This document shows, piece after piece, positions 51,306-58,927 of a DNA stretch of 64,000 nt. Below the pieces are notes generated by a model. That model was not told the DNA's origin. It did no database searches and was given only the letters and a program-made list of their open reading frames with translations. The stretch spans positions 1,178,001 through 1,242,000 of the forward strand of contig NZ_JAJNOD010000001.1 in assembly GCF_021044885.1 (NCBI RefSeq), in the 5' to 3' direction. How positions within the stretch are numbered: position 1 is the first letter of the stretch; each line of letters opens with the position of its first letter. The DNA comes from Microbacterium nymphoidis. Lineage in GTDB: Bacteria; Actinomycetota; Actinomycetes; Actinomycetales; Microbacteriaceae. Both the position numbers and the translations under genes were made by a program.

Positions 51306-51467
51306 CACCTGTTCCAGCCTCCCATGCCACGGCCGGTGAGACGAGGCCAGGATCGCCTTCGAGAACCCCTCGGGCGCGCTTCGATACGGCAGGATGGTGC
51401 GCGAGGTGACCGATGAACCCCGATTTCCGCAGGCTCCTGCCCGGCCAGATCTGCCGTGTGCAGATAG

Positions 51468-51728
51468 GCTACGCCGAAGCCCGCGCTCGCCGCGCTCGGC
51501 ATCATGGCCTTCATCTCGGCGTGGAACGAGTACCTGTGGCCCGCGCTGATCATGCGCCAGGGCGACGCCCTCATCCAGGTGGGTGTGCGCAGCTTCCTCA
51601 CCGCTGAGGGCGACAACTGGGGCGCCACGATGGCCGCAGCGGGCCTCGCTTGTGTTCCGGTGCTGCTGATCTACGTTTTCCTGCAGCGCTATGTGGTGGA
51701 CGCCTTCGTCAGGTCCGGGCTGAAGTGA
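51468..51728 (+). pseudogene. C-terminal remnant of a sugar ABC permease (UgpE/MalG type)
   Basis: Only the last 86 codons of a CUT1 permease remain: KPALAALGIMAFISAWNEYL, then LIQVGVRSFLTAEGDNWGA, a membrane helix (LACVPVLLIYVFLQRYVV) and the typical tail DAFVRSGLK. The frame is closed by TAG at 51465-51467, and nothing upstream encodes the rest, nor are other transporter genes near. An EAA loop and four helices are missing. It is a deletion remnant of a former sugar transport locus and still ends in a strong hairpin. Confidence 0.85.
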
Positions 51729-51737
51729 TTCCCGCGC

Positions 51738-51788
51738 CACGAACGGTGCCGGGCGGGTTGCGATGCGGCCCGCCCGGCACCGTTCGTG
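51738..51788. terminator. Perfect 20-bp hairpin between convergent genes
   Basis: CACGAACGGTGCCGGGCGGG (51738-51757) is exactly inverted at 51769-51788, with an 11-base loop. It lies between the broken permease and the aldo-keto reductase end at 51790, and probably stops transcription from both sides. Confidence 0.85.
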
Positions 51789-51789
51789 C

Positions 51790-52791
51790 TCAGGCGGGCT
51801 TCGCCGCCAGCGGCTCCAGGCGCGCGAGTTCCTCGTCGGTGAACGGCTCGCCGTCCAGCGCGCGCAGGGAGTCCTCCAGCTGACGCACGCTCGATGCGCC
51901 GATCAGCGCGCTCGTGATCGCCGGGTCCCGCAGCACCCACTGGATCGCCAGCTGCGCGAGTGTCTGCCCCCGGGAGGCGGCGATCTCGTTCAGCGCGCGG
52001 GCACGCTCCAGGTACTGCTCCGTGATCGTGGACTCGCTGATCCAGCGGCCGGTGGCCGCGCGCGAGTCGCTCGGGATTCCCTTCAGATACCGATCGGTCA
52101 GCAGGCCCTGAGCCAGCGGCGAGAAGGCGATCGCCCCGGTGCCGAGCTCGGTCAGCGTATCCAGCAGCCCGGTCTCCTCGACGAGTCGGTCGAACATGTT
52201 GTAGCGCGGCTGGTGGATGGTGAGCGGAACGCCCTCGGCTCGCAGCGCGGCCGCTGCCGCACGGGTCTGCTCGGGGGTGTAGTAGTTGGAGATCCCGGCA
52301 TACAGCGCCTTGCCCTGACGAACCGCCGTGGCCAGCGCACCCATCGTCTCCTCGATGGGGGTCTCGGGGTCGGGACGGTGCGAATAGTAGATGTCGACGT
52401 AGTCCAGGCCCAGCCGCTGCAGCGACTGATCGAGGGAGGCGATCATCGTCTTGCGCGAGCCCCATTCCCCGAACGGGCCGTCCCACATCTGATAGCCCGC
52501 TTTGGTGGAGATCACGAGCTCGTCCCGGTAGGGGCGGAAGTCCAGCTGGTGGATCTTGCCGTAGTTCTGCTCCGCGCTTCCCGCGGGCGGGCCGTAGTTG
52601 TTCGCCAGGTCGAAGTGGAAGATCCCCAGATCGAACGCACGGCGCAGCACAGCACGCTGGATGTCGAGCGTGCGGTCGTCGCCGAAGTTGTTCCACAGTC
52701 CGAGGGACACCCGCGGCAGGATCAGGCCACTCCGTCCGGAGCGGGCGGTGTGGATCGTTTCATATCGGGCGGGATCGGCGGTGTAGGTCAT
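51790..52791 (-). CDS. Aldo-keto reductase, YghZ / L-glyceraldehyde 3-phosphate reductase type
   Basis: A 333-residue NADPH-dependent reductase. LPRVSLGLWNNFGDDR and FDLANNYGPPAGSAEQNYG (catalytic Asp and Tyr) are close to YghZ/Gpr. STKAG and YYSHRPDPETPIEETMGAL follow, then QPRYNMFDR and AFSPLAQGLLTDRYL. Relatives reduce L-glyceraldehyde 3-phosphate and methylglyoxal. The frame is open to 52956, but the family begins at MTYTADPARYETI, so ATG 52791 is used. Confidence 0.9.
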   Translation of the reverse strand: MTYTADPARYETIHTARSGRSGLILPRVSLGLWNNFGDDRTLDIQRAVLRRAFDLGIFHFDLANNYGPPAGSAEQNYGKIHQLDFRPYRDELVISTKAGYQMWDGPFGEWGSRKTMIASLDQSLQRLGLDYVDIYYSHRPDPETPIEETMGALATAVRQGKALYAGISNYYTPEQTRAAAAALRAEGVPLTIHQPRYNMFDRLVEETGLLDTLTELGTGAIAFSPLAQGLLTDRYLKGIPSDSRAATGRWISESTITEQYLERARALNEIAASRGQTLAQLAIQWVLRDPAITSALIGASSVRQLEDSLRALDGEPFTDEELARLEPLAAKPA

Positions 52792-53018
52792 AGGTGCCTT
52801 CTGGGGATTCGTCGCGTCGACGCTGAACAGCGCGTGTGTCAGCAGGTTATCGACCCCGCCGAGGGTGAAGCCAGGCTCAGCGATGAAAACGCCTCTCGCG
52901 TAGGTCTCCGGGCTGCCTTTTCCCTGCGCCATGTCCGTCTGCGGACGGATGTGCACGCACCACCCCTCGTCCTACGGTGGGATGGACCACGCCGGACGAG
53001 AAGGAAGCGGAATCATCG

Positions 53019-54020
53019 ATGCGACGTGCGGAGCCATTCGGGGACATGCAGGCGGAGCTTTCGGCGCTGGCGGCGTCCGCGGATGCGGATCTCGCGGTGG
53101 CGGTACGCGGAAGCGACGGGGCGTGGATGCAATACGGCTCCCCCGATGCCGCGCGCGCGCGTCGCTTCGAGATCGGATCGGTGAGCAAGGCTCTCACGGG
53201 CTCGCTCTTCGGCGTGCTCATCGCCAGCGGTGACGTCGATCCGGATGCCCCCGTCGACGAAATCCACGGTGAGCGGCTCCCGTGGCGAGACACCGCTCCC
53301 ACCCTCCGCGATCTCGCCACCCATCGGTCCGGACTCCCGAACACGCCGCGCGCCCTCTTCCTGCGTGAGATGGCCACGGCGCTCGGATTCAGCCGGCGCG
53401 ATCCCTGGCGCGGGGTGACGGCAGGCGCCTATCGTGAGCACCTGCATGCGGCGGCTCGCCGCGCACGCAGCCGCGGTCGATTCGGCTATTCCAGCATGGG
53501 GGTCGGCCTTCTCGGCGACGCGCTGGCCGCGGCGACGGGCCTCCCGTTCGAGGAGCTCGTCCGCACACGGCTGCTGGACCCGCTGGGCATGACCCGCACG
53601 GGCCTGGATCGACCGGTGACCTGTGCCGACGTCGTTGCGCGCCCGACAAGTCCGAGGGGAGCGGCGCTGCCGTATCTGAAGGACGAAATGCCGGCGGCAG
53701 GGATGTACGCGTCGACCATCGGAGACCTGCAGCGCCTCGCCGACGCGCTGATCGACACCGCCCCCGCCGGCGTCGCCGAGGGGCTGCGGGTGGCCACCAC
53801 CGTGCACCATCACCTCGACGAGAAGGCACAGCTCGGACTGTGCTGGTTCCTCACCGGATCCGGATCCACGCGGGAGATCTCCCATTCCGGTGGTACGTGG
53901 GGATCGCAGGCTCAGTTCAGCGTGCAGCCGGCGACGGGAAAGGCAGTGGTGGCGCTCACCGCGACACACCGCCGTATCGACACCTTCGCCGCACGGTATC
54001 TCGCCTCCGACGCCCGGTGA
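53019..54020 (+). CDS. Serine hydrolase of the beta-lactamase/DD-peptidase fold
   Basis: A 333-residue class C beta-lactamase-like protein. GSVSK at 53-57 gives the SxxK nucleophile Ser54 and Lys57. FGYSSMGVGLLGDALA is the YxN region with Ser in place of Asn, and ISHSGGTWG is the third motif. No signal peptide is visible, so it is probably a cytoplasmic esterase or peptidase rather than a secreted antibiotic-resistance enzyme. An in-frame ATG lies further upstream (52977); ATG 53019 gives the best fit. It ends at a strong hairpin. Confidence 0.83.
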   Translation: MRRAEPFGDMQAELSALAASADADLAVAVRGSDGAWMQYGSPDAARARRFEIGSVSKALTGSLFGVLIASGDVDPDAPVDEIHGERLPWRDTAPTLRDLATHRSGLPNTPRALFLREMATALGFSRRDPWRGVTAGAYREHLHAAARRARSRGRFGYSSMGVGLLGDALAAATGLPFEELVRTRLLDPLGMTRTGLDRPVTCADVVARPTSPRGAALPYLKDEMPAAGMYASTIGDLQRLADALIDTAPAGVAEGLRVATTVHHHLDEKAQLGLCWFLTGSGSTREISHSGGTWGSQAQFSVQPATGKAVVALTATHRRIDTFAARYLASDAR

Positions 54021-54022
54021 GG

Positions 54023-54068
54023 GATCGAAAACGCACCGCCCGCGCGCCCCGGGGGTGCGTTTTCGATC
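54023..54068. terminator. Bidirectional terminator hairpin
   Basis: GATCGAAAACGCACC (54023-54037) and GGTGCGTTTTCGATC (54054-54068) are exact inverted copies around a 16-base GC-rich loop. It lies directly after the hydrolase stop codon and 11 bp before the convergent SDR end. The A and T runs in the stem serve both strands. Confidence 0.88.
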
Positions 54069-54078
54069 TCCCACCGCG

Positions 54079-54870
54079 TCAGAGCATCGCAGTGAGCACG
54101 CCTCCATCAGCGCGGAGCGCGGCGCCGTTGGTGGCCGAAGCACGCGGGCTTGCGAGGTAGGCGACGAGGTTCGCGACCTCGTCCGGCTCGATGAAGCGCT
54201 CCAGCAACGTGGTGCGATTCTGACCGATGATGGCGGCCTTCATCGCGTCGGCCGGGACGGACCGGGCGTCTGCGGCCGCCGCGACGGACGCAGCGACGCC
54301 GTCGGAGAACGTGGGCCCGCCGAGCACGGTGTTCACGGTGACAGCGGTGCCGCGCGTGAGCTTCGACAACCCGTTGCCGACCGCAAGCGTCGCCGCCTTG
54401 GTCATGCCGTAGTGCACCATGTCAGCCGGGACGTTCACGCCCGACTCGCTGCTGATGAAGATGATGCGCCCCCACCCGCGCTCGAGCATTCCGCCGAGAA
54501 CAGCACGAGAGAGACGAACGCCGCTCATCACGTTCACCTCGAAGTAGCGCATCCACTCGTCGTCGGTGACCGCGGCGAAATCGGAGAGGCCGAAGATGCC
54601 GACGCTGTTCACCAGGATGTCGACGTCGCCCAGTTGCTGTACAAGCACGTCCACCTGTCCGGCATCGGCGAAGTCGGCCGCGACACCCGCGACCCGTGCC
54701 GTCGGGTGTTCGCCGCGCAGCCGGGCAACGGCGGCATCGACGCGGGACTCGTCACGTCCGTTCAGCGTCACGGCGACGCCCTCGACCGCGAGCGCCGCAG
54801 CGATCGCGTACCCGATCCCCTGCGTCGATCCGCTGATGAACGCCGTCTTTCCCTGTAGCCGCAGATCCAT
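54079..54870 (-). CDS. SDR family oxidoreductase beside a MarR regulator
   Basis: A 263-residue short-chain dehydrogenase. SGSTQGIG lies at about 13-20, NGRD after strand 2 (suggesting NADP), NSVGIFG takes the place of NNAG, and SSESGVNVPADMVHYGMTK supplies Ser, Tyr and Lys. GGVLTAML is the C-terminus. GAGGGAG lies 5 bases before ATG 54870; an in-frame GTG at 54876 is too close to it. It is divergent from a MarR gene with inverted operator-like sites between, so it is probably induced by an aromatic or toxic compound. Confidence 0.85.
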   Translation of the reverse strand: MDLRLQGKTAFISGSTQGIGYAIAAALAVEGVAVTLNGRDESRVDAAVARLRGEHPTARVAGVAADFADAGQVDVLVQQLGDVDILVNSVGIFGLSDFAAVTDDEWMRYFEVNVMSGVRLSRAVLGGMLERGWGRIIFISSESGVNVPADMVHYGMTKAATLAVGNGLSKLTRGTAVTVNTVLGGPTFSDGVAASVAAAADARSVPADAMKAAIIGQNRTTLLERFIEPDEVANLVAYLASPRASATNGAALRADGGVLTAML

Positions 54871-54907
54871 GATCACTCCCTCATGGCGCTTCGTGAACGC
54901 CAGGTTT

Positions 54908-54956
54908 ACTTGCCCAGGAAAGCAAGCTTAGGTCACTTTCACTTTCCTGAGCAAGT
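54908..54956. promoter_or_regulatory. Inverted MarR-type operator pair
   Basis: ACTTGCCCAGGAAAG (54908-54922) and CTTTCCTGAGCAAGT (54942-54956) are inverted copies with one mismatch, 19 bp apart. The left copy is itself inside the palindrome CTTGC-n8-GCAAG. They fill the gap between the SDR and MarR genes, whose starts are 38 and 30 bp away. Confidence 0.6.
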
Positions 54957-54985
54957 CAAAGCACTCCGAGGGCTATCCTTGTCAC

Positions 54986-55480
54986 ATGCCTGAGCAACCA
55001 ATCGCCGCACCGCTGAGCCCGGACGAACTGGAGATCTGGGCGAGTCTCGCCACCGTGCTCGAACGCCTCCCCGCTGCGCTGGATGCCCAGCTGCAGCGCG
55101 ACAGCGGCCTCACACACTTCGAGCACGGCATCCTCTTCGCGCTCGACTCCGCGCCGGAGCGCACCCTGCGCCTCAGCGTGCTGGCGACCTACGCCAGCTG
55201 CACGCTCTCTCGCCTGTCGCGCGCGATCTCCCGACTCGAAGCGAAGGGCTGGGTGCGCCGCGAGATCGACCCCACCGACGGTCGCTTCACCCTCGGCGTG
55301 CTCACTCCCGCGGGTCACGACAAGGTGGCGGAGTCGACGCCGGCGCATCAGGCCCTGGTACGCCGGGTCGTGTTCGACACCCTAACGCCGGCGCAGGCGC
55401 GCCAGCTGCGCACGGTGAGCACGAAGATCGCGAGCGCCATCGATCCCGCCGAGAGCTGGCACCCACCGGCGGCGGGCTGA
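54986..55480 (+). CDS. MarR family transcriptional regulator
   Basis: A 164-residue winged-helix repressor. DSGLTHFEHGILFALDSAPERTLR, the recognition region ASCTLSRLSRAISRLEAKGWV and the wing RREIDPTDGRFTLGVLTPAGHD are typical of MarR. It should repress itself and the divergent SDR gene until a ligand binds. The start ATG 54986 fits the family. No disulfide-sensing Cys pair is present (only one Cys). Confidence 0.9.
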   Translation: MPEQPIAAPLSPDELEIWASLATVLERLPAALDAQLQRDSGLTHFEHGILFALDSAPERTLRLSVLATYASCTLSRLSRAISRLEAKGWVRREIDPTDGRFTLGVLTPAGHDKVAESTPAHQALVRRVVFDTLTPAQARQLRTVSTKIASAIDPAESWHPPAAG

Positions 55481-55552
55481 TCAGCACGAGCACACCCGCC
55501 GTCAGCGTCAGTCCCCCCGGCGGGAGATGTGACGTCGGCGCGGGATCGGCGA

Positions 55553-56116
55553 CTACAGCTGCCTCATCGCCGCGGCGATCCGCCGGTCAAGGTCATCGAG
55601 CTCGGCCATGAGATCGCTGGCAGCCCACACCCGATCGCGTCTGCGCCCGGTGATCTCCTGGACGATGCCCGCCTCTTCGAGGCTCGCGATCGCGCCATAG
55701 AGCTTCGGGGACACCCGTCCCGCGACGCGCTCGACGTCAGCGATGCTCATGACGGGATCGTTGAAGAACGCCGGGATCAGGAGGGCAGCTGTGGATCCGC
55801 GCCGCGCCCCCGCCTGCTCCTCCCATAGCCGCGGGAACTGCTTGATCCGCTGCACCGACGCCCTCCCCTCCTCAGCCGCGGCGACAGCAGACCGGAGCAT
55901 CGGCTCAAGCAGGGCTCGGAGACGACCGGCCCGATAGCTGCCGAGCGCGTCGAAGTAGTCATCGCGACGAGCGAGCAGGCCGCTGCCGACGGGGACAACC
56001 GTGTTCCGGGTGACACCGCGGCGTCGGAGGATCGCGCCGATGAGAGCTCGACCGGTGCGGCCGTTGCCATCGCCGAAGGGGTGGATGGACTCGAACTGCG
56101 CGTGCGCGATGGTCAT
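55553..56116 (-). pseudogene. Fic family protein, truncated at the 5' end
   Basis: The remaining 187 residues begin at MTIAHAQFESIHPFGDGNGR. They hold the full Fic active-site motif HPFGDGNGRTGR, used to transfer AMP or a related nucleotide to proteins, and then the C-terminal winged-helix part (DVERVAGRVSPKLYGAIASLEEAG). Fic proteins of this group are about 370 residues; the N-terminal half (alpha-inhibitor region and flap) is missing. A stop lies 13 codons upstream, and beyond the truncation point another gene fragment of opposite strand begins. It is probably not functional. Confidence 0.82.
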
Positions 56117-56119
56117 CGA

Positions 56120-56303
56120 GGCGAAGAAGATCGGCCGCAGCTCGACTCAGTTCTACGAGGGATTCGTGCTCGTCGACGGCCGCACCATCAGCATCGAGCT
56201 TGATCCGAACTTCGATCAACGGTGCGCGATGGTCCTAAGCGCCTGGCGTGATCCGGCCTCCAACGTCCACGTCCGCTATGCCCTCGGGATCAAGGAGCAG
56301 TAG
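56120..56303 (+). pseudogene. Gene fragment of unknown family
   Basis: The plus frame from about 56120 to the stop at 56303 has strong coding bias (C/G in third positions) and reads GRSSTQFYEGFVLVDGRTIS, then DPNFDQRCAMVLSAWRDPAS, VHVRYALGIKEQ. The ATG at 56120 probably lies at the breakpoint shared with the truncated Fic gene, so this is likely the C-terminal end of a lost gene. A real 60-residue protein cannot be excluded. No family is recognised. Confidence 0.4.
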
Positions 56304-56319
56304 AGGCTCTTAGGCGAAG

Positions 56320-57702
56320 TCAATCCTTCGCGCCGGTAAGGCCGCCCCCGAAGGCGCGCATGGCCCCCTCATTGAGTAGCCAGCTCGATAGCGTCTGGCG
56401 ACGGTTGAGTAAGCCGCGAATGTCTTCGAGAGTGATCGCGTAGATGAGGCCTACGTCCTTCACCTGAGCAGACTTGAGGCGTTCGACTGCGGTGGTGTAG
56501 AAGCCGTTGGTGGACACGAACACGCCAACTCGGACGGTGGACTTTCGATCATCCATCTTCGACTCAAATATGCGAATCTCAGGGACGCCTACGGGCGTGG
56601 ACCAGTTCTTGCACTCAACAAACCAATACGGGCTCTTCTGTGCCGCCCAGTATGGGTCAGGAAGGTTGCTCCGCAGAACGAGATCGACTTCCTCTTCCTC
56701 AGTGCGGAAGTTCTTCTCAGCCACTACGAGTTCTGGACCCTCAGCGTTGAACAAGGCTTCAACAAGGCGCTCAAGCGCATCGCCACGCTGCTTGTTCGTA
56801 CTAGTTGATCGGTCCACATTCAGCGCTTCGAGGTGGTCGAGAGCGGCGATCGCTTGACCGAACCAGTATTGCGGCCCCAAGCGACCTTCGAAGTCAGCCA
56901 GCACACCGAATAAGACACCAAGGTTACGTGCGTAATCTGCAACCGCTTCACCCGTGCCGGTCCACCATTTATCGACAAAGTCTTGCGCGGATGATCTGTC
57001 CACGATCTCGAACTCATCCATACCCCCGCTAAGCGAGTAGCTGACAGAAGTGTCGCTAGGAAGATGAGTCATGAAGACGGTCATGAGAATAGGCCATGCG
57101 ACGAGCCGAGCCTCACGGAAGAGACTTCCTAGTGCCTCGATGGCTCTCGCGGGAGGGAGCGGGTCTACACCAGCCTCTTGGGCGGCGGAGATGACCTGTG
57201 AGATCTGTCCTGTTGATCGTTCGGGTATGTCGCCCCACAGGAACTCGTTCAAGAACAGAGGCTTATCGACCGTTTCATCCAGCCACGACGCCGCAAGGAG
57301 TTGTCCGAGTGCAGTCAAGTCATCGTGAGGAGTCGCTTCAGCCTCTTTCTCGATCCGCTTCTCTGCGTCACACCTGGCGTTCTCGATCTTCCCCTTCTTA
57401 CCCTTCTTGAAGTACTTCTCGGCCATATACATGCCGGTGAGAAGACTTCCAGCGATGCCTCCACCTCGAACAGCACCGTACGCGGCAACGCAAGCGTTCC
57501 AGCCGAACCCCTGTGCTTCAAGCACGGCTAGAGCACCCTCCGCGGTGGTCACGAAGTCGACGCTGTCGGGCTGATCCTCGTCGCTGCCACCTTCGATAAC
57601 CGCATCAGAGGAGTCGAACACGAACCTTGGCAGATCACCGGCTTGCTTGCGGTAGTCGATCAGCGTGCGGTCGGCAACGTCGAAGTAAGTGTCAAACCCC
57701 AT
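56320..57702 (-). CDS. Mrr-like restriction endonuclease domain protein
   Basis: A 460-residue protein. The first 290 residues are not recognised and include a Gly-rich hydrophobic stretch (WNACVAAYGAVRGGGIAGS near 69-87) followed by a Lys-rich patch (KKGKKGK). The C-terminal 150 residues form a PD-(D/E)xK nuclease: GDALERLVEALF with Glu311, EEVDLVL with Asp340, and WFVECKNW with Glu363 and Lys365. Such domains cut modified or foreign DNA. Codon use is less GC-biased than in neighbouring genes, which suggests transfer. It lies in the island beside tRNA-Ser and could be a single-gene defence system. Confidence 0.8.
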   Translation of the reverse strand: MGFDTYFDVADRTLIDYRKQAGDLPRFVFDSSDAVIEGGSDEDQPDSVDFVTTAEGALAVLEAQGFGWNACVAAYGAVRGGGIAGSLLTGMYMAEKYFKKGKKGKIENARCDAEKRIEKEAEATPHDDLTALGQLLAASWLDETVDKPLFLNEFLWGDIPERSTGQISQVISAAQEAGVDPLPPARAIEALGSLFREARLVAWPILMTVFMTHLPSDTSVSYSLSGGMDEFEIVDRSSAQDFVDKWWTGTGEAVADYARNLGVLFGVLADFEGRLGPQYWFGQAIAALDHLEALNVDRSTSTNKQRGDALERLVEALFNAEGPELVVAEKNFRTEEEEVDLVLRSNLPDPYWAAQKSPYWFVECKNWSTPVGVPEIRIFESKMDDRKSTVRVGVFVSTNGFYTTAVERLKSAQVKDVGLIYAITLEDIRGLLNRRQTLSSWLLNEGAMRAFGGGLTGAKD

Positions 57703-57768
57703 GGTGGGATGCTAGCGGCGACCGTGCCCGGGGCATTGCTTTCGGACTGCCTGGCTCGTGCTCGTCGG

Positions 57769-58386
57769 CTAACCGCGGGGCCGCGTCTTGTGATTCACAC
57801 AGGGATTGTGGGGCTTCGTCAGCGACTTGGAGTTGGTTCGGCACACTTCACCGACCGGTGACCCACAGGCGGGGCACGGGTGAGAGAGGTCCATGAGGGC
57901 GTGAAGATCCCGCTCGTAGCCCGTGTAGAAGTCGTCGGTCGTGATGGAACTCGCGCTGTCGATGGCTGCTTCAACCTGCCCCCTGTTTTCGGCGATCAGG
58001 CGATAAAAGGCGTCGTGGTCGCGGAGCAACGCCGCCATCATCGCCTCAGGCAACTCTTCACGCAGATAGCGCTGCATCGTTGGGAACGGTCGAGGACCAC
58101 CGAAGTCACCGTTTAGTAAGAGCACGCCTTCGGCCCGCGCCTCCGCGATGTGGAGCATTTCAAGGTAGTGCAACTCTGTGGCGGTTCGCGCGCTCGCCAG
58201 CACTCGCTTCGTAAGCACCTCAGTGCCGTGCTGAGCGATCGCTTCCGTAATGTTCGTCCCGCTGCCGAAGTACGACCGCACATGCTCTGCGTCGAGCCGC
58301 GTGCTTTGGCCTATGTAGGACCAGCCTTCACGGTCACAGTCCGTGCGGAAGACGTAGCCCACCGCATCGTGGCCGATGATGCTCAT
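57769..58386 (-). CDS. GIY-YIG-like protein with C-terminal zinc finger
   Basis: A 205-residue protein. The N-terminal part, GYVFRTDC..GWSYIGQST (10-29), then YFGSGTNITEAIAQHGTEVL and ELHYLEMLHIAEARAEG, follows the GIY-YIG endonuclease pattern of phage and homing proteins (Gly-Tyr-Val, Tyr-Ile-Gly and a conserved Glu). The C-terminus carries CPACGSPVGEVCRTNSKS with a nearby His and Cys, a zinc finger common in actinophage proteins. It could be a nicking enzyme or a phage-derived nuclease. It is in the island, separated by 66 bp from the Mrr-like gene and in the same direction. Confidence 0.65.
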   Translation of the reverse strand: MSIIGHDAVGYVFRTDCDREGWSYIGQSTRLDAEHVRSYFGSGTNITEAIAQHGTEVLTKRVLASARTATELHYLEMLHIAEARAEGVLLLNGDFGGPRPFPTMQRYLREELPEAMMAALLRDHDAFYRLIAENRGQVEAAIDSASSITTDDFYTGYERDLHALMDLSHPCPACGSPVGEVCRTNSKSLTKPHNPCVNHKTRPRG

Positions 58387-58455
58387 CGGTTCCCCCGAAC
58401 CTCGCCCGTAGAGAAGGCCTCCGAATCTACCGGAGGCCTTCTTATAGGTGGTGAG

Positions 58456-58641
58456 TCAGTACTTGGTGCCGTTCGCTTCGTTGTAGGCGGCGATGACAGC
58501 CTTCGGGACCGCGCCACGGTCCGACTTGATGAGGTCACGGATCTTCGCCGGCTGTTCCTTGGCCCATGCGCGGATCTCCTTCGACGGAACCGCCTCACGC
58601 TTGAGGGGCATGAGACCGTCTGGAGATGTCATCGTCATCAT
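58456..58641 (-). CDS. Stand-alone Lsr2 C-terminal (DNA-binding) domain
   Basis: A 61-residue protein. PSKEIRAWAKEQ, then SDRGAVPKAVIAAYNEANG, matches the DNA-binding half of Lsr2, the actinobacterial H-NS-like nucleoid protein that silences AT-rich foreign DNA (Lsr2 reads IRxWAxxxG..VSDRGRIP..V..AY). The N-terminal dimerisation half is absent and an insert (KIRDLI) lies before SDRG. Alone it could bind DNA without bridging and so counteract Lsr2, or guide island silencing. Several ATG codons lie at the start (58641, 58638, 58632), with no strong ribosome binding site. Confidence 0.72.
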   Translation of the reverse strand: MMTMTSPDGLMPLKREAVPSKEIRAWAKEQPAKIRDLIKSDRGAVPKAVIAAYNEANGTKY

Positions 58642-58719
58642 CGTGACCGGCGAGAACGGGCCGTGTCAACACAAAATGTCAACACAAATTCCGGCGCAAC
58701 ACCTCCGCTGACAACGAGA

Positions 58720-58769
58720 GAGGCGCATGTTTCCGCGGGATTTGACTTCTCAACGGAAACATGCGCCTC
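58720..58769 (-). terminator. Hairpin after tRNA-Ser
   Basis: GAGGCGCATGTTTCCG (58720-58735) and CGGAAACATGCGCCTC (58754-58769) are exact inverted copies with an 18-base loop, 6 bp beyond the 3' end of the tRNA. It would end the tRNA transcript. The stem is also the boundary of the island of atypical genes. Confidence 0.8.
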
Positions 58770-58774
58770 AGGAG

Positions 58775-58862
58775 CGGTGACGGTGGGATTTGAACCCACG
58801 GTAGGGGGTTACCCTACACAACTTTTCGAGAGTTGCACCTTCGGCCGCTCGGACACGTCACC
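58775..58862 (-). tRNA. tRNA-Ser (anticodon CGA)
   Basis: An 88-base class II tRNA. Acceptor arms GGTGACG (5') and CGTCACC (3') pair fully, with a discriminator G. The anticodon arm is GCAACT-CTCGAAA-AGTTGT, so the anticodon is CGA (complement of 58826-58828), reading UCG. The long variable arm TAGGGTAACCCCCTA and T arm GTGGGTTCAAATCCCAC are intact. CCA is not encoded. Such Ser tRNA 3' ends are frequent integration targets, and atypical genes lie on its 3' side. Confidence 0.96.
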
Positions 58863-58927
58863 GAGATCAAGCTTACGGCACGCGGACCCATGCTCCAAAC
58901 CAGCAAGAACGCGCCGGGCGCGTCGGG

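Noticed and set aside
55553..58862. Complete integrated element at tRNA-Ser with att sites
   Set aside because: No integrase gene and no second copy of the tRNA 3' end could be found by eye; only a remnant island is claimed.
58775..58862. tRNA-Leu or other class II tRNA
   Set aside because: The anticodon loop reads CTCGAAA, giving CGA, and the discriminator is G, both as in tRNA-Ser.
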